DNA of 64,000 nt from Alphaproteobacteria bacterium. GTDB lineage: Bacteria; Pseudomonadota; Alphaproteobacteria; Rhodobacterales; Rhodobacteraceae. The notes beneath the pieces are model-generated. The model saw nothing but the letters and a program-made list of their open reading frames with translations. It had not been told where the DNA came from and did no database searches. The position numbers and the translations under genes are program-made. The stretch spans positions 62,001 through 126,000 of the forward strand of contig JAUHWT010000002.1 of the NCBI GenBank assembly GCA_030427145.1. Reading direction: 5' to 3'. Positions 55,563-64,000 of this stretch are shown piece by piece. Numbering within the stretch: the first letter of the stretch is position 1; every line of letters starts with the position of its first letter.

Positions 55563-56849
55563 ATGTCAGACACACCGCTCGGTTTCGAGACCCTGCAGAT
55601 CCATGCCGGTTCCAGACCGGACCCCGCCACGGGCGCACGTCAGACCCCGATCTACCAGACCACGGCCTATGTGTTCCGCGATGCCGATCACGCCGCCGCC
55701 CTGTTTAACCTGCAGGAGGTCGGCTACATCTATTCCCGTCTGACCAATCCCACGGTTGCCGTTCTTCAGGAACGTCTGGCGACCCTTGAGGGTGGTGTTG
55801 GTGCCGTCTGCTGCTCTTCCGGCCACGCGGCCCAGATCATGGCCCTGTTCCCGCTGATGCAGCCGGGCGACAATGTCATCGCCTCCACCCGTCTTTATGG
55901 CGGCACGGTGACGCAGCTCTCGCAAACCATCAAACGCTTCGGCTGGTCCGCAAAATTCGTAGATTTTGACGACACCGACGCCATTGCGGCGGCAGCGGAC
56001 GAAAACACCAAAGCCATTTTCTGCGAAAGCATCTCCAACCCCGGCGGTTACGTGACCGACATCCCCGCCGTGGCGAAGGTGGCGGAATCCCTGAATGTGC
56101 CGTTGATCGTCGACAACACCTCCGCGACGCCCTGGCTCTGCAAGCCCATCGAACACGGCGCAACGCTGGTCGTGCATTCCACCACCAAATACCTCACCGG
56201 CAACGGGACGGTCACCGGCGGAGCAGTAATCGACTCGGGCAACTTCGACTGGACGGCGTCCGGCAAATACCCAAGCCTGAGTGAACCGGAAACCGCCTAT
56301 CACGGCCTGAAATTTCACGAGACCTTCGGCCCGCTCGCCTTCACCTTCCACGGCATTGCCATCGGCCTGCGCGATCTGGGCATGACCATGGCCCCGCAGA
56401 CGGCGTTCCAGACGCTTCTGGGCATGGAAACGCTCAGCCTGCGCATGGAGCGCCACGTCCAGAACGCAGTCAAAATCGCAAGCTGGCTGGAAAACGATCC
56501 GCGGGTTGACCATGTCACCTATGCGGGCCTGCCCACTTCGCCCTACGCCGAGCGTGTCGCGCGCCTCTATCCCAAAGGTGCGGGTGCCCTGTTCACCGTC
56601 GCGCTCAAGGGCGGTTACGACGCCTGCGTGAAAGTCGTGGATTCGCTGGACCTCTTCAGCCATGTGGCCAATCTGGGCGACACCCGGTCGCTGGTAATCC
56701 ACTCCGCTTCAACCACGCACCGACAGCTCTCCCCGGAGCAGCAGGAGGCCGCAGGCGCCTCACCCAACGTCATCAGGCTCTCCATCGGTATCGAGGATGC
56801 CGACGACCTGATCCGCGATCTCGACCAGGCCCTGGCCGCAGCCGAGTAA
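55563..56849 (+). CDS. metY: O-acetylhomoserine sulfhydrylase (MetY)
   Basis: 428 aa. The PLP lysine is Lys209 in HSTTKYLTGNG, and the phosphate-binding and substrate residues (SSGHAA, YSRLTNPT) are in place. The size of about 430 aa and the QTPIYQTTAYVF start place it in the MetY/Cys synthase branch. It joins O-acetylhomoserine and sulfide to homocysteine. It fits with the acetyl-CoA-type MetA at 33258. Ribosome site GGGAG upstream. Confidence 0.93.
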   Translation: MSDTPLGFETLQIHAGSRPDPATGARQTPIYQTTAYVFRDADHAAALFNLQEVGYIYSRLTNPTVAVLQERLATLEGGVGAVCCSSGHAAQIMALFPLMQPGDNVIASTRLYGGTVTQLSQTIKRFGWSAKFVDFDDTDAIAAAADENTKAIFCESISNPGGYVTDIPAVAKVAESLNVPLIVDNTSATPWLCKPIEHGATLVVHSTTKYLTGNGTVTGGAVIDSGNFDWTASGKYPSLSEPETAYHGLKFHETFGPLAFTFHGIAIGLRDLGMTMAPQTAFQTLLGMETLSLRMERHVQNAVKIASWLENDPRVDHVTYAGLPTSPYAERVARLYPKGAGALFTVALKGGYDACVKVVDSLDLFSHVANLGDTRSLVIHSASTTHRQLSPEQQEAAGASPNVIRLSIGIEDADDLIRDLDQALAAAE

Positions 56850-56856
56850 TCGAAAA

Positions 56857-56886
56857 CCGTGGCGGTCGTGAACCCGGCCGCCACGG
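56857..56886. terminator. Bidirectional terminator, metY / SIMPL gene
   Basis: CCGTGGCGG-N12-CCGCCACGG, a nine-base perfect stem between two convergent genes. On the minus strand TTTT follows. Confidence 0.75.
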
Positions 56887-56899
56887 CAACCCTCAGCGG

Positions 56900-57592
56900 T
56901 TATTCAATCGCGAATTCCATATCCACGGTCACCGACAGACCCACGGTTCCCTCGGCAACCGGCATGTCCATCGCCATTTCCGACCGGGCAGCCCGCATCA
57001 CCGGGCGGTACCCACCCTGATTTTCCCGAATGCTCATGACCGGCCCCAGCGTCACGCCCGCAGCCTCCGCATGGGTCTGAGCCTTGGCCGTGGCATCCAC
57101 CACCGCCGCCTTTCTGGCCTCGGTCAAATGCGCATCCGGCTCCGATACGTCAAACGAGATCCCGTGGATGGCATTCGCCCCTGACAGGGACAGTCCATCG
57201 ATAACGGCCCCCAGTGCCTCCACATCCCGTACGGTCAGGGTCAGCATGTTCCGGGCCACAAACCCCTTGAAATCATCACCGTCGCTGTTGCCCCGGTTCC
57301 GCTCAACCGCCCGCAGCGTCAGATTACTCGTCTGACGGTCCTCATCCGCAATGCCGAGGCTGTCCAGCGCGGTAAACAGCTCGGTCATCGTCTCCGCCAC
57401 GCCCTCCATGGCCTCACGCGCGGACGGCTCCTCACGGGTCACGCCAATCGTCAGGGTTGCGACATCAGGTACAACCTGAGCCTCACCGACCCCGGTGACG
57501 TAGATCCGTCTTTCCGCATCCTGTGCCGCCGCACCCTGGGCCGCGAGCGCCGCCGCGACCATCCATCCGAAAAAAGCTTTCCTCAATGTCAT
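56900..57592 (-). CDS. SIMPL-domain (DUF541) periplasmic protein
   Basis: 230 aa with a signal peptide (1-23, ending GAAAQ). The rest has the SIMPL pattern: RIYVTGVGEAQVVPDVATLT, then ARNMLTLTVRDVEALGAVID, then the C-terminal SVTVDMEFAI. SIMPL proteins are exported and linked to oxidative-stress tolerance; the mechanism is unclear. Confidence 0.9.
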   Translation of the reverse strand: MTLRKAFFGWMVAAALAAQGAAAQDAERRIYVTGVGEAQVVPDVATLTIGVTREEPSAREAMEGVAETMTELFTALDSLGIADEDRQTSNLTLRAVERNRGNSDGDDFKGFVARNMLTLTVRDVEALGAVIDGLSLSGANAIHGISFDVSEPDAHLTEARKAAVVDATAKAQTHAEAAGVTLGPVMSIRENQGGYRPVMRAARSEMAMDMPVAEGTVGLSVTVDMEFAIE

Positions 57593-57733
57593 CTCCCTCC
57601 AAATCTACCGTATCTGCCCAATATGGCGTTTTTCTCCACCATGAGTAGAGCCGCAGCGCCGTAAATTACTGGATTTTTAATAAATTCACGGATACCATCT
57701 TCTTCAAAATCACTCGACAAAGATCGGGGCAAT

Positions 57734-59359
57734 ATGAGCAGTACCACCATCCAAACGCCGGGAAACCGGCTCCTTTTGCTGTATCCAACCATCGGATACT
57801 ACATTGGCACTCAGGAAGACCCCGTCATCAGCGTCCGCGTCGATGATCTGGATCTTTCCGACCACCTGCGGTCGATCGCACAGTCCGCCGAGTACAGCAG
57901 CGGCAAACTGACCGTGTATCTGCCCGATGAGGCGGTCTGGAAAGGCTTTGTCGAAGGCAGCGGCCGGACCCCGTCCGGATACATTCGGGCCAGGGATGCC
58001 GCCTCAAAGGCACTTGGCCTTCCAACCACGTCCTTCATCCTCGCGCTGGGGCGACAGAACGACGAGGGGCGCACACCGGTTGCCGCCGTTCCAAGGTCAA
58101 CCGCCCGCGAAACGGCGCAGTTTCTGGCCGATCACGGCATCCATCCCGACCATGTCAAATGCTTTCACGACGTTCCCGCTTTCGTGGAGCCGGCCCGCTT
58201 CGCGAACCTTCTGCGCGAAACGGCCACCAAACCCGCCGTCCCGGTCACGGCCGGTGCGGCACTGACGGCCCTCCTGGCCTTCGCCTTCTGGCCCGGGTCC
58301 GCCGAAAAAGACCCCCAACCGGTCACGACCACCGCAGAGGCGATCCAGCAGGTCGAACTGCCTCCGGTTACCCCGGCCGAAACCACGCCCATGCACCGCA
58401 TGGCTTCGGCGGTCATTGAGGAACCCGTGGCCCCCTGGTCACCAGCGGCCCAACTGCCCAAAGCGCGCCCGGACGTGCAACAGGAATCCGTTCCCGCACC
58501 ACAGGAACGCCAGATCCAAATCGCACGCTTCACCCCCGAGGAACCCGTCAGCCTGCCGACCGTGACCGTCTCAACCCGAACGGCCCCCACAGGCACGGAT
58601 CTTTCCTCCGAGCCCGTTGGGTGGGTGGCACCGAACAGATTGACCTCACCGGACCTTGCCCAGGCAATCCTGCTGAAAACCACCGTCTCGACCCTGCGCC
58701 ACGACGCGGCCCACCTGCCGGAAGCGGAACCGCAGGTACGGGTGGCCTCCGTTGGCCTCATGCCACTGCCCCGGCCATCCACCGCGACGGAAAAAACCGA
58801 TACCGAAAACACCGCTGAAGCCCCGGCACCTACCGGCGTCTCGATAGAGGACGCGGCTGAGGCCATGTCGGTCCGCCCGCGCAAACGGGAATCAGCCGCC
58901 AACACCGATCTGTCAAAGGAAATCACCGCCGCCGTGGCCGCCGCCAACGCCACCGCAGCCACGGCAACACGCGCCAGACCTCTGCCCCGACAGATCCGGG
59001 TTACCGCATCCAGAACCCCGGCGCCCCAGACCACGTTCAAGGCAACCGCGAACACAATCTCGGTCAAACCAACGATTGCGCCACCGGCCCCACCGGTCAA
59101 GGTCGCCACGGCCCCAACTCCCAAAACCCAGACCCGCCGGGTTCAGGAACGCGCAGGCCTTGAGCGTAACAAAATCTCGCTTGTGGGCCTATACGGGAGC
59201 AAAAGCCACCGCCGCGCCATTCTCCGCCTCCCCAACGGCCGAATGACCAAGGTCCGCCCCGGGGACAGCGTAAATGGCGAACGGGTGGCCGCTGTCGGCA
59301 ACGATTCCGTGCGCCTGACCGGCGCGCGCTACGACACCCTGCTCCGACTCCCGGACTAA
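57734..59359 (+). CDS. Bitopic Pro/Thr-rich protein with PilP-like C-terminal domain
   Basis: 541 aa. Residues about 1-160 form a folded N-terminal domain, then one transmembrane helix (about 173-192, VTAGAALTALLAFAFWPG). A long Pro/Thr/Ala-rich periplasmic stretch (195-470) follows, and a compact basic C-terminal domain (475-541) reads ISLVGLYGSKSHRRAILRLP and TKVRPGDSVNGERVAAV. That last part resembles PilP or secretin-associated clamp domains that assist secretion. No secretion genes are adjacent. Function not known. Confidence 0.6.
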   Translation: MSSTTIQTPGNRLLLLYPTIGYYIGTQEDPVISVRVDDLDLSDHLRSIAQSAEYSSGKLTVYLPDEAVWKGFVEGSGRTPSGYIRARDAASKALGLPTTSFILALGRQNDEGRTPVAAVPRSTARETAQFLADHGIHPDHVKCFHDVPAFVEPARFANLLRETATKPAVPVTAGAALTALLAFAFWPGSAEKDPQPVTTTAEAIQQVELPPVTPAETTPMHRMASAVIEEPVAPWSPAAQLPKARPDVQQESVPAPQERQIQIARFTPEEPVSLPTVTVSTRTAPTGTDLSSEPVGWVAPNRLTSPDLAQAILLKTTVSTLRHDAAHLPEAEPQVRVASVGLMPLPRPSTATEKTDTENTAEAPAPTGVSIEDAAEAMSVRPRKRESAANTDLSKEITAAVAAANATAATATRARPLPRQIRVTASRTPAPQTTFKATANTISVKPTIAPPAPPVKVATAPTPKTQTRRVQERAGLERNKISLVGLYGSKSHRRAILRLPNGRMTKVRPGDSVNGERVAAVGNDSVRLTGARYDTLLRLPD

Positions 59360-59391
59360 GGCCGCCGCAGCGCATCACACACTTTTGCCTG

Positions 59392-59409
59392 ACCGGACAA
59401 CTGTCCGGT
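59392..59409. repeat. 18-base palindrome upstream of hdeD
   Basis: ACCGGACA-AC-TGTCCGGT, eight-base arms with only two bases between. Too tight for an efficient RNA hairpin loop, so more like a DNA-binding site for a dimeric regulator. It lies 174 bases before the HdeD gene and 33 bases past the preceding stop. The rest of 59360-59582 shows no clear promoter. Confidence 0.4.
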
Positions 59410-59582
59410 TGAGCAGTGTGCAAATCACTGAAATAATGCCCCAAGGACATCCACCGTTCCGGTTTCAGCCAGGGGCGTTTCGACCATAAATTCCACGATG
59501 GGCCGCCGAAATATGCCCCGGGATCAGGTCGATACGCTCAAAAGCCAAAAACCTTTTTGGGTGGGCAACACCAGGGGGCACC

Positions 59583-60173
59583 ATGTCAATTTCTCTTAAT
59601 GAGGCATCCACCGTCATGCGTGAGGCCGTGCGCAACATGCTGCGCCGACGGTCCATGCTCTATCTGGTCCAGGGAGGCTTCCTCGCCTTCGCCGGACTGC
59701 TCGCACTGATCTTTCCCGTATTCGCCAGCACCGGCATCCTTGTCCTGCTGGGCTGGATGCTCATTCTCATTGCCATTTTCCACGGAATCACCCTGTTCGG
59801 CGCCACCCAGGTCCCCAGTTTTTCTATCCAGATGATCTCAGCCGTGCTGCAGTTCATCGTGGGCTTCCTCTTCGTCGCCAATCCCGAAGCGGGCCTCATC
59901 ACCATCACGCTCCTGATGCTGTTGCTCTTTATGATCGGCGGGCTCTCCAAGATCGTTTTCGCCCTGATGATCCGCCCCATGCGCGACTGGACCTGGATCC
60001 TCGCCGGCGGCGTCGTGGCCGTATTCTGCTCGGTCATCCTCTTTGCCAACATGCCCCAGGCGTCCGAATGGCTTCTTGGTTTCCTGCTCGGCGTGCAACT
60101 CGTGGCCGAGGGCTGCGCCCAGGCCTATATGGCATGGCGCATCCGCAAGCTGTCGGAACAGCCGGCCGCATGA
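59583..60173 (+). CDS. HdeD-family membrane protein (DUF308)
   Basis: 196 aa with six transmembrane helices in three two-helix repeats, as in HdeD, which confers acid resistance at high cell density in E. coli. LLALIFPVFASTGILVLLGWML is the repeat core (cut to one repeat). Its stop overlaps the start of the lipoprotein gene by four bases, so they are co-translated. Confidence 0.88.
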   Translation: MSISLNEASTVMREAVRNMLRRRSMLYLVQGGFLAFAGLLALIFPVFASTGILVLLGWMLILIAIFHGITLFGATQVPSFSIQMISAVLQFIVGFLFVANPEAGLITITLLMLLLFMIGGLSKIVFALMIRPMRDWTWILAGGVVAVFCSVILFANMPQASEWLLGFLLGVQLVAEGCAQAYMAWRIRKLSEQPAA

Positions 60174-60667
60174 AACGCGCCCTGAAAAAGACAGCCCCCA
60201 TGCTGGCCACGGCGGCCATACTGGGCGGCTGTTCGACCCTGCCGGACCTGCCGCCACAGGTGGCCATGAACCGCACCGGCGTCAGCCTGCCCCCGGCCTA
60301 TGACGTCTCCGACCTCGTCATCGTGACGGTCACACCCGACAACCACATGATCCGCGGCGCGGTGTGCGAGGCCACATCACCCTATTCCACCATCGTGGTC
60401 ACAACACCCGCCCGGGCGCGCTTCCCCGATTTCGACGCCGCCTCACCACCAATCAACGTCACCTGCAGCGCGGGCGGTCTGAAAGGCGAAGCCGTGTCCG
60501 AACCTGCCTGGCGCAGCGCCGCGACCTACGGCTACCCAACCTACGGCCTCGGATGGAATTCCTGGTACGGCCCGGCCGTGAATGTGGGCTGGTACGGCGG
60601 GTACTACGGCCGCCGCGCCACGATCCGCTATCCCCAGGTCGATGTGGTCCTCGAGGAACCCAACTGA
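60170..60667 (+). CDS. Lipoprotein with Tyr/Gly-rich C-terminus
   Basis: 165 aa from ATG 60170, overlapping the HdeD stop. The lipobox is ILGGC, cleaved before Cys21 or so. The C-terminal part is Tyr/Gly/Trp-rich (NSWYGPAVNVGWYGGYYG). The function is unknown. Pairing with HdeD suggests a role in envelope stress. Confidence 0.75.
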   Translation: MKRALKKTAPMLATAAILGGCSTLPDLPPQVAMNRTGVSLPPAYDVSDLVIVTVTPDNHMIRGAVCEATSPYSTIVVTTPARARFPDFDAASPPINVTCSAGGLKGEAVSEPAWRSAATYGYPTYGLGWNSWYGPAVNVGWYGGYYGRRATIRYPQVDVVLEEPN

Positions 60668-60758
60668 CCGCCGTGACCGGTCGGGGCCATATTTACCCTT
60701 TGGCAGCAATAACGGACACATTACATATGGCGTCATGAAGATTTGGAACATCTGACAG

Positions 60759-61178
60759 GTGAAACCGCACAGCCGCATTCCCGCGATGGTCCTCGCCATC
60801 GGCCTGACGTGTCTTTCCGCCTGCACGCTCCTGCCGGAGGACGAACCGGCCCGGCCAGGCACCGGGTTTCAGATCGAAATGCAGGAGATCCAGCGCCCCG
60901 ACATCCTCTCCCGCGAGGGGCCGGCCGCGCGATCCTCAAGCCAGTCCGGCGGCATGTGGGGCGTTGTATCGGGCCTGCGGACCTCCGAACAGGTTCTGGT
61001 CGAAAACACCGAAAACGGCAAAACCGTCTCCATACCGCTCTACTCCGGCCCCACCGGCGGCGGCGGTATCATCCTGCGCCTGTCCAGGTCCGCTGCGGAC
61101 GAGCTTGGCATCGAAGACGATCCGGTTCCGATTCGCATGACCGCGGTCCGAATCGAGCCTCAACTGATACAACCATAA
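60759..61178 (+). CDS. Degenerate RlpA-like lipoprotein
   Basis: 139 aa from GTG 60759. A lipobox (LSAC, Cys about 22) is followed by 30 linker residues and a domain whose VLVENTENGKTVSIPL and LRLSRSAADELGI segments match RlpA double-psi beta-barrels. The RlpA catalytic NDRGPF loop is replaced by LYSGPTGGGG, and the usual SPOR domain is absent. It sits directly upstream of the D,D-carboxypeptidase gene, where full-length rlpA often lies in this group. Probably non-catalytic. Confidence 0.6.
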   Translation: MKPHSRIPAMVLAIGLTCLSACTLLPEDEPARPGTGFQIEMQEIQRPDILSREGPAARSSSQSGGMWGVVSGLRTSEQVLVENTENGKTVSIPLYSGPTGGGGIILRLSRSAADELGIEDDPVPIRMTAVRIEPQLIQP

Positions 61179-61445
61179 CGCGCAAATCCGTGTCTGCTTT
61201 CCCGACGCTGCAGGGCCGAAAAATCGCCAGCACCGCCCTGCGCGCTTGCAATTGCCCCCTGCCATTAACCATATTCAAATGGGGTTGCCGGAAACATGCC
61301 ATAAATTGCCGACAACCTGCAGAAGCGGGTCCCGGGCGCAGCAGACACGGAAAGTGACGCAGAAGCGATGATCATTTTGACAGCCCCCTCTCCTTGCCAT
61401 ATCCCTGAGACGGAACGCTCCGGCCGCGGCAAATGGAACCCGTCG

Positions 61446-62597
61446 ATGCTAATGAAACCCGCTTTTTTGGCGCTCCTCGCCCTCGCGGTGGTGTCTCCGG
61501 GCAATGCCTCGGCTTTCGAGACGAAGGCCAGGGCCGCCATGGTCGTCGACCACACCACCGGTATGGCGCTCCTGCGCAAGAACGAAACCACCCCTCTGCC
61601 GACCGCGTCCATGTCCAAACTCATGACGCTCTACATGCTGTTTGAGGCCATCCGCGACGAGCGCGTCACCCTCGACACCGAATTTCGCGTCAGCAAAAAA
61701 GCCCAGGCCATGGGCGGCTCCCGCATGTTCGTTGAGGCCGACACAACCGTTCCCGTTGACGCTCTGATACACGGAATAATTGTACAGTCCGGCAACGATG
61801 CCTGCGTTGTCGTGGCGGAAAATCTGGCCGGAACCGAGGACGAGTTCGCCAAGCAGATGACCGCCCGCGCCCGCGAACTGGGCCTCGATGGCACCACACT
61901 GAAAAACTCCTCCGGCTGGCCCGAACCAGGCCATGAGATGAGCACGGAGGATCTCGTCAAACTCGCCCGGATGATCATCACCGAATTCCCCGAATACTAT
62001 GAGTATTTCGCGGAAACCGAATACACGTGGAACGAGATAACCCAGCAGAACCGCAACCCGCTGCTCAATCTGGGCATTGGCGCGGACGGCCTGAAAACCG
62101 GCCACACCGAGGAAGCCGGTTACGGTCTCGTTGGCTCCGCCGTCCAGAACGGCCAGCGCATCGTCTTCGTCATCACCGGCCTCGACAGCACCTCAGAGCG
62201 CCGCAGCGAGAGCGAGGCCGTGGTGCAGTGGGCCTATGGCGCTTTTGACACCGTCCGATTCCTCGAAAAAGGCTCCGTTGCGACCGTGGGCGACGTCTGG
62301 CTGGGCGAGGTCAACTCCGTCCCGCTCGTCGCCGCCACCGACATCCAGATGCTGGTCCCGCGCCAGCTGCGAGACGAGGTAAAAGCCGAAATCACCTATG
62401 AGGGCCCCATTGAGGCCCCAATCACCGCAGGCCAGGTCATCGGCGCTCTTGTAGTCAGCGTACCGGACCAGGAGGACGTGACCTTCGACCTCGTGGCCGG
62501 AGCCGACGTGGAACGCGGCGGCCTTGTCACCCGCATTGGCGCGGCGGCCGCACTGGCCCGCGACCGTGTGGTGCAGCTTCTGCCAGGCGGAGACTAA
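61446..62597 (+). CDS. D-alanyl-D-alanine carboxypeptidase (PBP5/6 family)
   Basis: About 383 aa from ATG 61446 (61452 and the open frame to 61368 are alternatives); this start gives a clean signal peptide (LALLALAVVSPGNASA). Active-site motifs: SMSK (SxxK), SGND (SxN) and LKTGHT (KTG). The C-terminal membrane-surface domain is present. It trims the terminal D-Ala from peptidoglycan stem peptides. It is followed by tmk after five bases. Confidence 0.92.
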   Translation: MLMKPAFLALLALAVVSPGNASAFETKARAAMVVDHTTGMALLRKNETTPLPTASMSKLMTLYMLFEAIRDERVTLDTEFRVSKKAQAMGGSRMFVEADTTVPVDALIHGIIVQSGNDACVVVAENLAGTEDEFAKQMTARARELGLDGTTLKNSSGWPEPGHEMSTEDLVKLARMIITEFPEYYEYFAETEYTWNEITQQNRNPLLNLGIGADGLKTGHTEEAGYGLVGSAVQNGQRIVFVITGLDSTSERRSESEAVVQWAYGAFDTVRFLEKGSVATVGDVWLGEVNSVPLVAATDIQMLVPRQLRDEVKAEITYEGPIEAPITAGQVIGALVVSVPDQEDVTFDLVAGADVERGGLVTRIGAAAALARDRVVQLLPGGD

Positions 62598-62602
62598 CCA
62601 TC

Positions 62603-63220
62603 GTGACCCGGGGGCGATTTATCACATTCGAGGGCGTGGACGGATCGGGGAAATCATCCCAGGTCAAACGCCTTGCCGAAGCCCTGCGTGCGCGCGGTAC
62701 CACCGTCATTGAGACGCGTGAACCAGGTGGCACGCTGGGGGCCGAACAAATCCGGGACCTGCTCGTCGCCGGCGCCTCGGAACGCTGGTCCCCGGAAACC
62801 GAAATCCTTCTTTTCACCGCCGCCCGCCGCGACCACGTGGAAAAGGTCATCCAGCCCGCGCTGGAGGCCGGTCACACGGTCATTTCCGACCGCTTCGCGG
62901 ATTCCACGCGGGTCTACCAGGGCGTGGGCCGCGCCGAACTGCGCCAGACCGTGGACGAATTTCACCAAATGGCCATAGCCATGGAGCCCGACCTGACACT
63001 CATCCTCGACATGGACCCGGAAAAAGCCCTCAGACGCGGCCTTGCCCGCGACAGCGGCGAGGACCGGTTTGAAAATTTCGGCCTGGAATTTCACCGCCGC
63101 CTTCGGACCGGCTTCATGGCTCTGTCCCGCGAGTTTCCCAACCGCTGCACCGTCATTCCCGCCGATGATGGCGAGGAGGAAGTCGCCCGACGCGTTCTTG
63201 AGGCGGTGGACGGCGCGTGA
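62603..63220 (+). CDS. tmk: Thymidylate kinase
   Basis: 205 aa from GTG 62603. The P-loop is FEGVDGSGKSSQ, the DR motif is ISDRFADSTRVYQG, and the lid region has RRGLARDSGEDRFE. Phosphorylates dTMP to dTDP. Its stop overlaps the holB start (GTGA at 63217). Confidence 0.96.
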   Translation: MTRGRFITFEGVDGSGKSSQVKRLAEALRARGTTVIETREPGGTLGAEQIRDLLVAGASERWSPETEILLFTAARRDHVEKVIQPALEAGHTVISDRFADSTRVYQGVGRAELRQTVDEFHQMAIAMEPDLTLILDMDPEKALRRGLARDSGEDRFENFGLEFHRRLRTGFMALSREFPNRCTVIPADDGEEEVARRVLEAVDGA

Positions 63221-64000
63221 GCGAACACGATCTTCCAGAGGAACCCGACCGTCACCCCGGCGCGCCGCATCCCCGCCATGTGGACGCCCTGGTGGGCCAG
63301 CAGCACGCCCTGACCGAATTCGACCAGGCCGAAGCCTCCGGTCGGCTGCACCACGCATGGCTCATCACCGGCCCCCGAGGCATCGGCAAGGCCACACTCG
63401 CCTGGACCCTCGCACGCAGGCTTCTGAAGGGCGACAGCACGGCGTCCGACACCAACGAAACCCTGCGCCAGATCGCCAACCTGTCCTCACCGGACCTCAT
63501 CCTGTGCCGCAGACCCTGGGATGAAAAGCGAAAGCGCCTGAAGACCGCGATCACCGTCGATGAGATTCGCGAGATCAAATCCTATTTCCAGATGAGTTCC
63601 GCCCGCGACAACTGGCGGGTCGCCATCATTGACAGCGCGGATGAGATGACCGGCTCATCCGCCAACGCGCTCCTGAAAATCCTCGAGGAACCCCCCGCAC
63701 GCTCGGTGTTTTTCCTCGTGAGCCACCGCCCGTCCCTGCTGCTCCCCACGATCCGGTCCCGCTGCCGCGAATTGCGCTGCCGCCCGCTCGGCCGTGACGC
63801 CCTCGCCCAGGTCCTGGGATCCTGCGACGTCAGTATTGACCCGGACGAGGCCAATGCGCTCGAAATCCTCTCCGCCGGGTCCGCCGGTGCCGCACTGGAC
63901 CTCGCCTCGGGCGACGGCATCCAGATTTACGGCCAACTGATCCACCTTCTGCTGAACGGCCCGCCGCTGGACCGTCAGGTCGTGCGGCGCATCTGCGACG
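63217..64000 (+). CDS. holB: DNA polymerase III subunit delta-prime (partial)
   Basis: Starts at GTG 63217, overlapping the tmk stop by four bases, and runs open to the end of the window (261 codons visible). It is not complete. The clamp-loader AAA+ fold begins with LVGQQHAL and a P-loop-like GPRGIGKATLA. Later, the sensor region SSANALLKILEEPP and SRCRELRC is typical of delta-prime. It loads the beta clamp with the gamma/tau complex. The tmk-holB order is common in proteobacteria. Confidence 0.93.
   Translation, partial: MSEHDLPEEPDRHPGAPHPRHVDALVGQQHALTEFDQAEASGRLHHAWLITGPRGIGKATLAWTLARRLLKGDSTASDTNETLRQIANLSSPDLILCRRPWDEKRKRLKTAITVDEIREIKSYFQMSSARDNWRVAIIDSADEMTGSSANALLKILEEPPARSVFFLVSHRPSLLLPTIRSRCRELRCRPLGRDALAQVLGSCDVSIDPDEANALEILSAGSAGAALDLASGDGIQIYGQLIHLLLNGPPLDRQVVRRICD

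Noticed and set aside
58165-59124. 319-aa open frame antisense to the Pro-rich gene
   Set aside because: Low-complexity Ala/Gly/Val/Arg product caused by the Pro/Thr-rich coding strand.
1-64000. Phage, IS elements, CRISPR arrays, toxin-antitoxin or defence islands
   Set aside because: No transposase, integrase, Cas, phage structural or restriction gene motifs were seen, and no regularly spaced direct repeats other than the 21-bp array.

Overview
The window reads as chromosomal DNA of a Rhodobacteraceae-type alphaproteobacterium (Roseobacter-like). The basis is high GC with GC-rich third positions, genes packed head to tail with ATGA/GTGA overlaps, and several families and gene pairs that I associate with that group: PleD next to a DUF3572 protein, DUF6456 near DUF6477, DUF983 next to a NUDIX protein, a Soe-type sulfite dehydrogenase, a VPLPA-CTERM-like tail, and a YtfG/YtfH-like pair. 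I see no phage, insertion sequence, transposon, CRISPR array or plasmid function. This is core genome with small accessory insertions.

Layout. 1-4 kb: an operon with an MFS exporter, murein endopeptidase MepA, a phytase-like esterase, a small membrane protein and a VOC protein. 4-7 kb: a secreted HExxH protein, a LysR regulator whose frame lacks ATG/GTG/TTG, rpmG, a NUDIX hydrolase and DUF983. 7-9 kb: an ECF sigma factor, a membrane protein and a heavy-metal-sensor-like protein. 9-12 kb: a TonB receptor and an MBL-fold enzyme. 12-17.5 kb: PleD, DUF3572, a HAD phosphatase, an XRE regulator, a QorB/HxlR divergent pair and a beta-hydroxyacid dehydrogenase. 17.5-25 kb: a 21-bp tandem repeat, tRNA-Val, lon with a heat-shock-like promoter, tgt, two Fe-S assembly genes, tpiA and DUF6456/DUF6477.

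25-38.4 kb: a non-pyrrolysine MttB homologue, guaA, a DMT permease, ppa, a FadL-like porin, an orphan P-loop ATPase, a CDF metal exporter, metA, an RDD protein, bpt, and ilvBN behind a structured leader. 38.4-48 kb: a TetR/Bcr efflux pair, a serine hydrolase, adenine deaminase, an SGNH hydrolase with a sorting tail, a rhomboid protease, DUF2237, a DUF1127 protein, a kynurenine-formamidase-like hydrolase with a stand-alone RAM protein, and an EamA permease. 48-64 kb: soeABC, NUDIX, dapD, a LOG-family protein, metY, a SIMPL protein, a proline-rich bitopic protein, HdeD, two lipoproteins (one a degenerate RlpA), a D,D-carboxypeptidase, tmk and the start of holB.

Themes. Sulfur and methionine metabolism recurs: MetA carries Glu111, the acetyl-CoA-type residue, and MetY uses O-acetylhomoserine, while SoeABC would oxidise sulfite on the cytoplasmic side. 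Amino-acid biosynthesis (ilvBN, dapD, metA/metY) and cell-wall turnover (mepA, dacC-like, RlpA-like) are also well represented. I found no clear new multi-gene system. The most promising unexplained items are the ilvBN leader with competing hairpins, the LysR gene with an apparent ATT start, the 21-bp (heptad) tandem repeat beside tRNA-Val, the sORF with a sequestered ribosome site before the sigma factor, and the degenerate RlpA lipoprotein.
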